Assembly (NCBI GenBank): GCA_017654935.2
Contig: CM065683.1
Location: 6,649,301-6,713,300 of the forward strand
Reading direction: 5' to 3'
Length of the DNA stretch: 64,000 nucleotides
Origin: Phymorhynchus buccinoides
Lineage: Eukaryota; Mollusca; Gastropoda; Neogastropoda; Raphitomidae
Each line of letters starts with the position of its first letter. Positions within the stretch are counted from its first letter, which is position 1. Below, in pieces: positions 11,301 to 24,000 of the stretch. The translations under genes and the position numbers were made by a program. The notes below the pieces were generated by a model. The model was not told the DNA's origin. It saw nothing but the letters and a program-made list of their open reading frames with translations, and made no database searches.

Positions 11301-14300
11301 GCCTAAGACATAATTAGGCCCAGTATGTCCGACTGCGGCTGAAGAAATCTCTGTAAAAAAAGGCAGGAGAATGGACCGGTAAGGTAGAAAGATAGCAGAT
11401 GACGGTAAGCAAAGAGAAAAAGGCAGAGTCAAAGAGTGACAGATTAGAAGAAGTTACAAGCACAGAACTTCCAGAAGGTGGAGTAACTACTTGTACGAAA
11501 GATCCCCCGGTTACCCCTATCTGTTACCCCTACCTGTCAACAAGCCGTTCAGTGTCAAGGAGTAATGCACTGAGGAAATCATTGCATCAATCATATCCCT
11601 TAACAAAGCAGTAAAGACTAAAGTACTCCCTCTAATTGTATAACTTAACTTAAAAAATAGGATCGGTTTTTAGGAGGGACTAAATATTGTCATTCCACAA
11701 TGGGTTTCAATTTTTAAAAAGCTCTTTGTATGTCTAGAAGTAAGCAAAATAAGTAACAGGTGCCTTTCCCACAGAGCAGGAAGTCTGTCCGTCCTCACCC
11801 ACATGTCCTTTTGCATGAGGAACTCTTCCCTCAGTCCTTGGGTGAAAGCAAAACATTCACTTAATCCTGAAATGACACGTTAACCCAATGACTCCCAACC
11901 ATTTGAACCGGGAATCGATCCCAGTTCCCGAGAGATGGGAATTAACACCGAACGTCACACCAAATATTTTCATTAAAAAAATCACCCAGAATAAAGTCTA
12001 ACTCACATTTCATTTCTGAAAGATGCATATTGAATAGCAATGATGATATTATTATTCCAAAGCTAACACACTGTCACATAACAAACCATGAATTGGAATT
12101 AAAAAAATCCGTAATGGCACTCCCAGCATCGCGCCGAGTCAATACTGCGTCACGTCACGTGGAAAACCCCCAATTTGGGGTCACTTTGAAAAATCCGTTC
12201 AAAAAGACTAGTGGGTGCTTTCCCTTGCTGTAAGAACCAAAAACGGACCAGCGAGAGTCAGGAACAGGAAGAACTAACTTAGTATATTGCATTGTGGGTA
12301 GGGAGAAAGTGAAGTGAACGTACTAGACCTGGCGTTCAGCGGGCGCAATCGGCGCATATGGGCTGCATGAGTTGACAAAATTCGGTCGAATTTGGCGTCT
12401 GTGTCCTAGAGAGGGTTAAATGTTCTCTGAATCTCTTCGACCCCAGGTGACCACATTAAAAGTAATTTCCAATGTGTCTTGTGTATACAGGATGGGTGGG
12501 GATATCATCTTGTTTGAATCTGCCATCAATGGTCAGGTCAGGTCAGGTAGTTAGGACATTAGGCCCCGCAGCCTCTTCACTGTTCTTTCATTTTTGTTTG
12601 AACTTTTGCACAGCTGAGAGGTTTTTATATTTTGTTTTTGGCAAATCTGCCTTTTAGTCATGCTCATATTGCAGTTTTGAGATGGTGGTGCATTTATCAA
12701 GGAGGTTTTGGAATTGTGTTAGATTTTGTGCTCGTTTAATATGTGCAGGAAGAGTATTCCAAAACTGTTACTCTGTTAGAAAATTAAAAAAATTATAATA
12801 TTAATTCGGCTATACTGGGTTAGTATTTTTAAATAACTGTTACGGGTTCTTGAGTCAGTTGTAGCTGGAACAAAGATTTATTAGTATTGTTATCACTGTG
12901 ACAAATTTTGTATGTGTTTATCAGATCCCCATGAACTCTTCTATATTTCCTCATGGAAAAGGACATATGGGTAAGGAAGGCAGACATGTTTGAATTTTAT
13001 ACGACTGTGGGTCCAGATGACAAGATGGCCAATCCTGAAGACTCTTTCTATCAGTTTTTTTTCAATCCTGATTTCAGACACCCGAACTACCTTTCACCCA
13101 TGCAGTGTCCTTACCCATTTGTCCTTCTCCACGAGGAACTCCTCCCTCAGTCGTTCGGCCTCGGCGGCCACTTGCTGCAGGGCCAGCCTGGCGTCCTCCG
13201 ACTGCTGCTGCAGCAGGGCTCGCTCCACGCGCTGCGCCTCCATGGACATGTGCTCCGCCAGCTGCCGCTGCAGCTGCTCCACACGGCGGTGGGCGTGGGC
13301 GATCAGGGCGTTCAGCTCCTCCTCCGTCAACTTCTTGGCTGCCAGGAGAAAAACGTTTGTACAGTGGAACCTCCCTTATAAGACTCCCTCCCATATAAGA
13401 CATACTTCTCTGAGACATTGCCCTTCTTTGTAAGTATTAAGTGGGCGATCAGGGCGTTCAGCTCCTCTTCCGTCAACTTCTTGGCTGCCAGGAGAAAAAC
13501 GTTTGTACCTGTTTACCCCTAGTTTGAAAATTTGTAATTTCTGAAACAAAAAAATAGTAATTTTGAAGAAAAAAAACTGTAATCCAACGCGCGGCCGATT
13601 CTTTTTCTTCACAAAACCCGATTAACCCTTTCACCGCCATTGTGTGAACCTGGGAAGTGGAAAAGACATGTTTCAATTGAATATTCTTGTTTCTTGGGTA
13701 AAAAACCCACACACCTGGGGGCCGTTTCACAAGGGTTAACATTATGTAGCGTTAGCTCAAATCGGCAAAAACGGTCTAAGAAACACCTTCGTTTGCTGAC
13801 AGTTTGAGCCTCTCCCCAAGCAATGTCTCAGCGAACTATCACGTGACTTGCATGGGGTGAATACATTTCTTGTTGTTGATTGGTCCATTAAAGCTTGGCT
13901 AAAATAATACTTTCTTTTTGACCAATCAGACAAGAGCTTATAACATTTTCCTGCAAACGTTTTCTAAAGTGTTTCTTAGACCCCTTTTGGTGTAACGGTT
14001 ATTTGAGCGGTGAACGTTCTCCAGCGAAACTTGCCCCTGATAAAGCAACAGACAAGAATTTCAAACACAATCCTTTATGATGTGTGAAGTTAACCCTTTC
14101 GCCACCAAGTATTTTTCAGCCAAAGAAGTACCATTACATTTAATTGGGCATAGAAACAAAATCTGTCTGTAATATTGGGAATTCATCTGTGACATGCATA
14201 ACATTAGGCCTACCCTTACCTCCCAAAATTAAAATAGGGTCTTCGGATAACAGGTCTTGATTTGATGTCTTTTAGTGACATGGGTGTTAAATGCGACATT

Positions 14301-17300
14301 GGCGGCGAAAGGGTTAACCCTTTCAACGCTAGCCATTCCTCAGCCACAATTTACCATTAAACTTACCCGGGTAGAGAAAAGATTTGATCTGCAATATTGG
14401 GGATTCCTCTGCGGCGTGCATAAAATAGGGCCTACCCTTACCTCCCAAACTTAAGAACATAAGGTAATTGGTCAGCAGACCCTCATTTGATACCTTACAT
14501 GGGTGTTAAATCACTGTGGTGCCAAGAGGCGAGAATGGCGATGAAAAAGTTAATTAAAGTGACTTTTACAGACTTTTTTTCGTTGCCCAAATAAACGAGA
14601 AAGCGGTTATGAGCAAGCAAAGAGCAGCAAAACTCTAAAGGAAAAAGTACCTCGGTTCCCCAGCTTGACATCGGGCATGATGCTTTCCAGCTCCTCGGCA
14701 AACTGCTTGCGACCACGGTCAATCAGATCCTTGTACTTTGCCATCACGCGGGCATCAGATTCTGATTTCTGCACCTGAGCCATCAACAATATACAGTCAA
14801 TCAATGCTCCTGCAAAATTGCCAATTTGAAAAGAAATGTCCTTTGTAAACTGAACACAAAATAATTAAAAAAACAACAACCCAACTCTACAGTAAATTCA
14901 AAACACTCTCTTATCCGACTTTTTCCCCGTGGGGATACCGGGGAGGTCTTTCGCAAAAATAGTCCCCCCCACCTTCTGGAAGTTCTGTGCTTGTAACTTC
15001 CTTTAATCTGCCACTCTGTTTGACTCTGCCTTTTCCCTTTGTTTTCTGTCATCTACTATCTTTCTGACTTATTGGCCCATTCTGCCTGTGCCTTTTATCC
15101 CCAATAAAATCTTCCAAAAATGTTTTCTCCTTTGAGCTCCTCCGAATTCGGAATGCGTTGTCTGTACGCTCAGCGGGGTGACCAGTGAAAACTGAAAGCC
15201 GGACACATACGTACCTTACCCATTATGGCCATATGGCCTGGGAACGCAGAAGAAGAAGAATCTGACTTATTGAATGTACCATATGTTAAAAAATAAAAAA
15301 TAAAGGGAAGAATGTACCATATTTTTCGGACTATAACGCACCCCCCCCCCCCCCCAAATTTCACACAAAATTCAGATAGTGTTATTTTACTTTCTAACTA
15401 TATTGTTAGTCTTTATTAGAAGGCGCAGGAGTCTCAGTCTGGGGAAAAAAGTATTACCCTATTACTCCATAAAATACAGTAGACTGAAAAAGTCCAAACG
15501 AAAAATCTATCCAATTTTTGTTCTTTCCTTCAATAAGTAAACTAAAAATTCTTTTTGTTTGTTTGTTAATGTTATCCTCATTTTGAAAATCAATAAGATG
15601 TTTTCATTGGACTGCTGGTCTCGGATTCTGTGACTTGAACAAGCCTGGGTGTAGCTGCGAATTGGGATTCGGGATGAGCGGCGTGGGAGCCCAGAAGATG
15701 GGACAGCCAAAAAAAAAAAAGTTTTCAATGTTTTTTTAATCTTATTCACAACCCGACATAAAAGCCTCACCAAGAGCTAAGTAACTTTCATTCAAATCAG
15801 CCGTAATGTGTCTTTCTTCTACTCAGAGGATGAAACTGAAAGGTACCTCAGCAGAAATGATCCTCATTTTGTTGTGGACTTTATTGTAGGTTTCCTGAGC
15901 GGTGACGATGCTCCTGTTCTTCTTGGTCGCCTTGCTCTGTTTGCCCGTGTCGATGGACCTCTTTAAGCTCTCCAGGGTGGACCTGCACGGACAGAATTAA
16001 CCCTTTGACCGCCGAAGTCGCATTTTAGCACCACAGTGATTTAACAGCTATGTCACTAAAAGGCATCAAACTGGGGTATATTATCCAAAGATCCTATTGT
16101 CTTAGTTTGGGGAAGTAAGGATAGACCTTGTTTTATATATTTCACAGAAGAATCCCCAATACTGCAGATGGATTTTGTTCTCTAACCAGATAAATGTAAT
16201 GGAAATGTTTGGCTGAAATATGGCTGGCGGTGAAAGGGTTCATTTATATACATTTGACATACTTCCCGGGGCAGTGGGTGGATGCCTCATGCCTCCATAC
16301 AGGGAGCTGGACGACCCCGCACCCTCCACAGTCTCCCCCCGTGGGAAGGGGTCTTTGGTAAAAATAGTTCCCCCGCCTTCTGGAAGTTCTGTGCTTGTAA
16401 CTTCCTCTAATCAGCCACTCTCTTTGACTCCGCCTTTTCCCTTTGCTTTCCAACATCTACTATCTTTCAGACTTATTGGCCCATTCTCCGGCCTTAAAAA
16501 AAAAAAATCTTCCAAATAATTTTTCTCCTTTGAGCTCCCCCAAAATCGGAATGTGTCGGCTGTACGCAGCGGGGAGACCAGTGAAAACTGAAAACCGGAC
16601 ACATATGTACCTTACCCATTACGGCCATATGGCCTGGGAACGCAGAAGAAGAAGACATACTTCCAGCAATAACAAAAAATCTAAATTGCCTGCAGCTAGC
16701 TTTGAACAATGAAGGGTATCAGCCACAAAGTGATGACTAGAAGCCACTTAAAACTATCAAAAAATAATAGTGCGATTTTGTGATTCGGTCTTTAACATGC
16801 TACTTATACTAATTTGGAATACATTACTCATTTTCAAACACACACGCAAACACACAACCTGAGACCACACTTACAAATCTACTTAGTGAATAGGTCCCCA
16901 GGACTTTCGGACAATTTTCAACAATTGCATGAAACAAGTTTATTTAATGAAGAAGAAAAAAAAGGATGAATCATTCAACAAAACAACCACAGTAAAATTG
17001 GATAGGCCAAAAGATTTAATGCACAAGAATCTTGCCTGACCATCCCTTCCACCCAGAGAATGAGGCTTTATACTGAAAATTATCTTCCCCTGATTCGTCA
17101 CTAGGCGGCGCTTGCACATAGGCCCTAAAGCCCGCACGGCCTAGGCATCCATTGTTGCTAGGTCTACTCTCTCTATAGCTCATGTTTCTCTCTCTCTCTC
17201 TCTGTCCCCCTCTCTCTCTCTCTCCCTCCTTCTCTCTCTCTCTCTGTGTCTCTCTCTCCCCCCCCTTCTATCTCTCTCTCCTTCCTTCTATCTCTCCCTC

Positions 17301-20300
17301 TCTCTCTCTCTAAATGATTTTCAATTTCAATTCAATTTCTCTCTCTCTCCCTCCTTCTCTCTCTCTCAAGTGAACAGAGGGCCTCACGTGAAAGCGCCAC
17401 CTACATAAAATTATCGCCCTTGGGCAACACGAAGAAGCACTCAGTATAAAGCCTCATTAAACCAAAGCTGAATACGAACTAGATCTGCTCCTGTATGAGA
17501 GTGCAGCAATAAAATGCAGTACCTGGCCTCATCCATCTGTTTGTTGGCTTCCTTTGAGAGACGTTCACGTTCACGGTACGCATCACCCACAACTTGCCAC
17601 TGCCGGTCTTTGTCTAGAATCTATCAACAAACAAACAGCGGTGAATCTCTGTAGTTAGGTATGCATGAACATAAAAAACAAACAACTTTTTAAAGGCCAC
17701 ATTCGATGGCTTGGAGTCAAAGCAGACTATCTTTAGATAGTCCATTGACATAGTATTGAACCTATTGCGAAAACTACTAACTTGTATAAAAAAAAAAAGG
17801 ACTGCAAAAATATAAAAGCATAATCCCCATTTAATATTATTTGCAGTCTTTTTAAATACAAGTTCTTAGTTTTTTCAACAACATCAACAATAAGTCAATG
17901 GACTATCTACAGATGGTCCTGTTTTGACTCTAAGCCATCGTCATGTCACAAACACCCAGATGCTGTCAAAACCTGGTCGCAATAATCAGCAACAGAAATA
18001 ATTCTGTCATGGCTAAGTAATGCAGAGCACATCAAACTCACCTATTTATCAATATTTTTTAAATTTCTAAACAACCTCAGGTCTTTTTTTCTTCTATTCT
18101 GAGTAACTATTCTGAATAGTTCGCTTCGTGTCAAGTAAACCCGAGTTAAAAACACACGAGCCCAAACCTCTGTTGTGTCCTCCATGGCCTGTTTTAGCAG
18201 CTGCGTGTGTTTCTTGGTAGCTTCCAACAGTTTCTGCTGCACCGCCACTGCCGTTTCCGTCGTCTCACCCGCGCGCTTCCCAAGATTCTCCAGAATGACC
18301 TCCAGTGCTGCACGCATTCATTTCATTATCGATCAAACTCTACTGCCAAAACAGAATTGACTGAGGCACCAAACCTCAGGTCAAACACGTACTTCTTTTT
18401 CTTCTTCTGCGTTCCCAGGCCATATGGCCATAATGGGTAAGGTACATATGTGTCCGGTTTTTAGTTTTCACTGGTCTCCCCGCTGCGTACAGCTGACACA
18501 GTCCGATTTTGGAGGAGCTCAAAGGAGAACAATTATTTGGAAGATTTGTTTTTTTTAAAGGCAGGAGAATGGGCCAATAAGTCAGAAAGATAGTAGATGA
18601 TAGAAAGCAAAGGAAAAAGGCAGAGTCAAAGAGAGTGCAATTTACAGTTCCGAGGGCACGCATTCATTTAATTATCGATCAAATCCTACTGCCAAAACAG
18701 AATTGACTGCGGCATCAACCCTCGAGTCAAACACGTACAATTTACAGTTCTGAGGACACGCATTCATTTCACTATCAATCAAACCCTACCACCAAATAGA
18801 ATTGACTGCAGCACCAAACCTCGAGTCAAACACGTACAATTTACAGTTCCAAGGACACGCATTCATTTCACTATCAATCAAACCCTACCACCAAATAGAA
18901 TTGACTGCAGCACCAAACCTCGAGTCAAACATGTACAATTTACAGTTCCAAGGACACGCATTCATTTCACTATCAATCAAACCCTACCACCAAATAGAAT
19001 TGACTGCAGCACCAAACCTCGAGTCAAACACGTACAATTTACAGTTCCAAGGACACGCATTCATTTCACTATCAATCAAACCCTACCACCAAATAGAATT
19101 GACTGCAGCACCAAACCTCGAGTCAAACACGTACAATTTACAGTTCTGAGGACACGCATTCATTTCACTATCAATCAAACCCTACCACCAAATAGAATTG
19201 ACTGCAGCACCAAACCTCGAGTCAAACACGTACAATTTACAGTTCTGAGGACACGCATTCATTTCACTATCAATCAAACCCTACCACCAAATAGAATTGA
19301 CTGCAGCACCAAACCTCGAGTCAAACACGTACAATTTACAGTTCTGAGGACACGCATTCATTTCACTATCAATCAAACCCTACCACCAAATAGAATTGAC
19401 TGCAGCACCAAACCTCGAGTCAAACATGTACAATTTACAGTTCTGAGGACACGCATTCATTTCACTATCAATCAAACCCTACCACCAAATAGAATTGACT
19501 GCAGCACCAAACCTCGAGTCAAACACGTACAAGTTACAGTTCTGAGGGTTCCAACACAGGAAAAGAAACCGTACCAAACTTGTTGTTTGCCCAGCGGACA
19601 ACGCAGACTTGTAACAGGACTGCGTGAGTATGATGATATGACACTTGTTCCTTACCAAATCACAAAGTGTTTCACTAGCAGCCAAGGGCCAAAGCTGGTT
19701 AATGCTTTCAGGGTTGCCTGTTTGCATCCAGAATGTATGTACACACACTCACAAGAACTATTTAAAAAAAAAAAAAAAAAAACAAGTTGTAGTTTGTAGT
19801 CCAATATTTCGTGCCGATTTGGACAGCACTTTGTTAAGAATGTATGTATCTGTGTTACTATGACTGCGTTTGAACGGACGGACCTAGGACAATCACATTT
19901 TGCATGCTGATAGGTAACTAGGATATTTCCGCCAAGTTCGAAGATGAAGGTCATTGGTCAAGGTCACAGCAGCCGAAAATGCTGCTGGTTGATCTAGCAC
20001 TTTCATGCTCTAGTTTTTTTTGTTCGATTCCGAATTCAATTATACATAACTTATAACTTTTGGATACATTCAGGGCTCCCAGGGACCCTCATCATTTGGG
20101 GGTCTATGAAGTACTAAAATTCTATATGACCCTCTAAAAGAATGTGCAGGGGGTCCCAGGGATGCACTAGAAAAATTCTTTTTAGCATGCACAATGCCAC
20201 TGGGACCCTCTACCCCTCCTCTAGGACTCTCTATACTGTAAGTGAAGGAGTCCCTGGGACCCCTTGTTTTGCGGGATGATTGGGAGTCCTGACATTATAC

Positions 20301-20985
20301 ATAAGTATGAACTGATGTTCTTCTAAGAGTATTTTTAAATTCTATGGAATACAAAGCTAACATGCGAGCAAAATACTCAGTCATTTACACACTATATTCA
20401 CCTGCATTTTCTGCAGCTTCTTCAGCCTCCTTTTCCTTCAGTCTCTGTTCAGCTACTCGCTTCTGCTCCTCCTTTGTTCTAAGCGCTTGAGCTTTGGCTG
20501 GAGACCAAATACATGAACAAGATCTATACATTGTTCTTAGCGCTTGAGCTTTGGCTAGAGAACAAGGAAATGAACAAGATCTATACATTGTTCTTAGCGC
20601 TTGAGCTTTGGCTAGAGAACAAGGAAATGAACAAGATCTATACATTGTTCTAAGCGCTTGAGCTTTGGCTGGAGAACAAGGAAATGAACAAGATCTATAC
20701 ATTGTTCTAAGCGCTTGAGCTTTGGCTAGAGAATAAGGAAATGAACAAGATCTATACATTGTTCTTAGCGCTTGAGCTATAGCTGGAGAATAAGGAAATG
20801 AACAAGATCTATACAATGTTCTAAGTGCTTGAGCTTTGGCTAGAGAACAAGGAAATGAACAAGAACAATACAATCTCCTACATGCTAAAAACTTCAAGCA
20901 ACCAAGAGGGCTTTGACCAAAGAATCTGTTTTATTCTTCGAAAGAGTGTGTGCATGAATGAGTGAGACTGTGTGTGTGTGTGTGA

Positions 20986-21036
<51 letters not shown>

Positions 21037-24000
21037 TGTGTGTCAGTTCACACAAAATTATTTCATTTATTATGAAACTTTCAATGGCGTTTTCCTTAAC
21101 CCTTTCACTGCCAATGTCGCATTTTAGCACCACAATGGTTTAACACCCATGTTACTAAAAGGCATCAAATCAGGGCCTGTTATCAAAAGACACTATTTTC
21201 TTAATTTTGGGAGGTAAGAATAGGCCTAATGTTACACATGTCACAGAGGTATTTTTTCCAAGATTGCACATTTTTTTTCTACCCAGTTAAGTTTAATTGT
21301 TTTATTTGGGTCCAGAAAATGGTTGGGGGTGAAAGGGTTAAGTCTCTTATGCCAGCATTTTTTTTTATACCGCTATTATTAGTATTAAGCTTCAGCACTA
21401 AAAAAACCGGATTTCCAGCGTGTTCTAGAAAACTCGTATCCTTGTAATTTAATTAGTGAATGAACACAATGTGTCAGCTGATGATCACTTCTATCATGTT
21501 AATTAATGCCTTAATAGAAATAGTCGAAACAAATCTTACCTTCTTCTTTTGTTGGCTTTACATCGGCAGGTTTGTCTTCTTTAGAAGCTGCAACCTGCTG
21601 AGAATAATATCTTTAGAATATGAACATCTATTCATTTTTAACAAAAATTAGTAATGATAATAATAAAGGATAAAACTAGCATCACAAAAGCATATAAACA
21701 ATATGAATATTCAGTTTCGTATATAAAAGAAGAGCCCTTTACCTGGAAAAAAAAAGAAGTGCAGTCATTTTTAGTTCACATGCATAATAAAAGTTATCCA
21801 TTCCATGCTTACATTTCTATCTACTCAGAGCAAATAAAGAAATGGGCATTTGGAGGCGAGCATGGAAGAAGTGCAGTTTGCAGCCCAAAATATCTGCGTT
21901 TTAATAAGTTAATCAAACAGTTATTTCCGCTTGTTGTTTTTTCTTTATTACAGTGTGCTACTCAGAGCAATATGGATGAACGATTAGAACCTTTAAAATG
22001 AAACACATCCAATGTATTCATTTGTGCCTTTCAAAGGCACAAATGAATACATTGGATGTGTGAAAGTTTCACACGTACCTTTTCAACAGACGTCGATGGT
22101 GAAAAGCTGAGAGGTTGGTCTTCTGTCGAAGGTCGACTGCCACCAGTAACCGGCTTCATCTGACCACTAGGCCTGCGAACACAAGTTGTAAAATGCATTC
22201 AATATCATTATTAACTCTCTCAACACCAATGTCCGCTATAGCGTACATGTCTCGCGCAAACGTTCAACACTAGGCAGGTTTGCATCATTACATAAACATT
22301 ATTTTAAAAATAATGCTTAACCGTACAGTTTTGAAAATTTGTGGTATTGTTTATAATAATAAAAGCTAGCAAAGTAGCATATGTTATAATTCCAAAGTAA
22401 TTTTTTTTTATTATTAGCAGATTTTAAAAAAAAACCATGACAAAGACGACGAAGAGAGGGGTAGTGACTCGTTTTCATTCATTGCCGTCCTAAAAATAGA
22501 CTAGAAGTCATTTCATTGGTTGAAAACTATTAAGGGACCGTAGAGGAACACTTTTATACCAGTTTGGGTTGCATGGCTTCGCTGAGTTGTGAAGTGTGAT
22601 TGTCTAAACACTATGTACGCTATAGCGTACTCTGGTGTTGAACGGATGTGAAGTGTGATTGTCTAAGCACTATGCACGCTATAGCGTACTCTGGTGTTGA
22701 ACGGATGTGAAGGGAAGCAATCGGCCAGTGTTGAATGAGTTAAAATTACAAAAATAAGTCATGATCCAAAACAGATTTTCTTTTTATTCTTACATTTAGT
22801 TTATGGTGTTATGATCTGACGCAGTTTTTAGCCTAATTTACGCATTTTTGGGCCGACTTTGCGTAAGCCAAACGCATTTTGAAAAACTAGTGCGATGCCT
22901 GCTATAAAGTACCAAATAGCAAAGATAAAGCATGCTTTGGTGATGTTAAAAAGGTTGGCGCAGTTAAAAACAACAACATAATGCTCCTGGAAATCATACA
23001 ATCCAGTCACCTTTCAATTTCTGTCACAACAATCCAAAACACTAAGCAATAGGCTACTTACTACAGCTTTTAAGTATAATGCATTAAAATTCACAAGAAA
23101 ATTCTAAGTCAAAATCATTTTGAAAAATAAGTAGCTCTTAACAAAAAGACTATAATTCAGGGATGAATCTTATGTTTTTTAGGTCTATGAAATGTTTCAC
23201 GCTGTCCTGCTTTAGCCCTTTCATCGCCACTGTCGCCTCTTGGCACCACAATGATTGAACACTTATGTCACTGAAAGGCATCAAATGAGGGTCTGGTATC
23301 CAGTGACCTTATGTTCTTCATTTTGGGAGGTATGGATAGGCCCTATTTTATGGATGTCACAAAGGAATCCAAAATATTACAGATGAAATCTTTTCTCTAC
23401 CCAGGTAACTTCAGTGATAAGCTTAATGGAAAGTTTTGGCTAAAAAATGGCTGGTGTTGAAAGGGTTAAAGCTTAACACTACAATTTGTACACACTTAGT
23501 TGACTTACGATGGCTCTGCTGTGGGCTCAAATCCCTCTGGGAGATAGGCGAAAACAGCATCCATGGCCTCTTTGGAGTAGGGCACATTGTCTTCCAACGT
23601 CTTTCGAAAGCTGGGATCGTACCAGGCATAGGCCACCGTGCCACTTGTCCCCACAGTTGCCACTCCTAACAGTTTGAATAACGTGCCAAAGAAACTTCTG
23701 CCTCCGCCTCTGAAAGACATAAATTAAGCCAAGCAAAATGATTAATATACATAAATTTTGCAAGCTGCAACATGCACACTGTGTGTGTTTAAATAACGCC
23801 ATAATAATATACATAAATAAATGTTTGAATAAGGAAAAAGAAAGTAGCGCAAATGGCAACTTACTGTGGCGGAAATCAATAATTCTTTTCAAATGCATTA
23901 TCAGTTGCTTCTATATTTACCTTTTTTCAAACACTGACATATAAAATGAAAACTTCACAACAAACAAAGAGCAAAGCCGTTCATTCTCTGCCATTTTATA

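Noticed and set aside
18802..19149. 115-codon plus-strand ORF with perfect 33-residue repeats
   Set aside because: It is the 99-bp array read on the strand opposite to MIC60. The length is divisible by three by chance, and there is no start context or splice signal.
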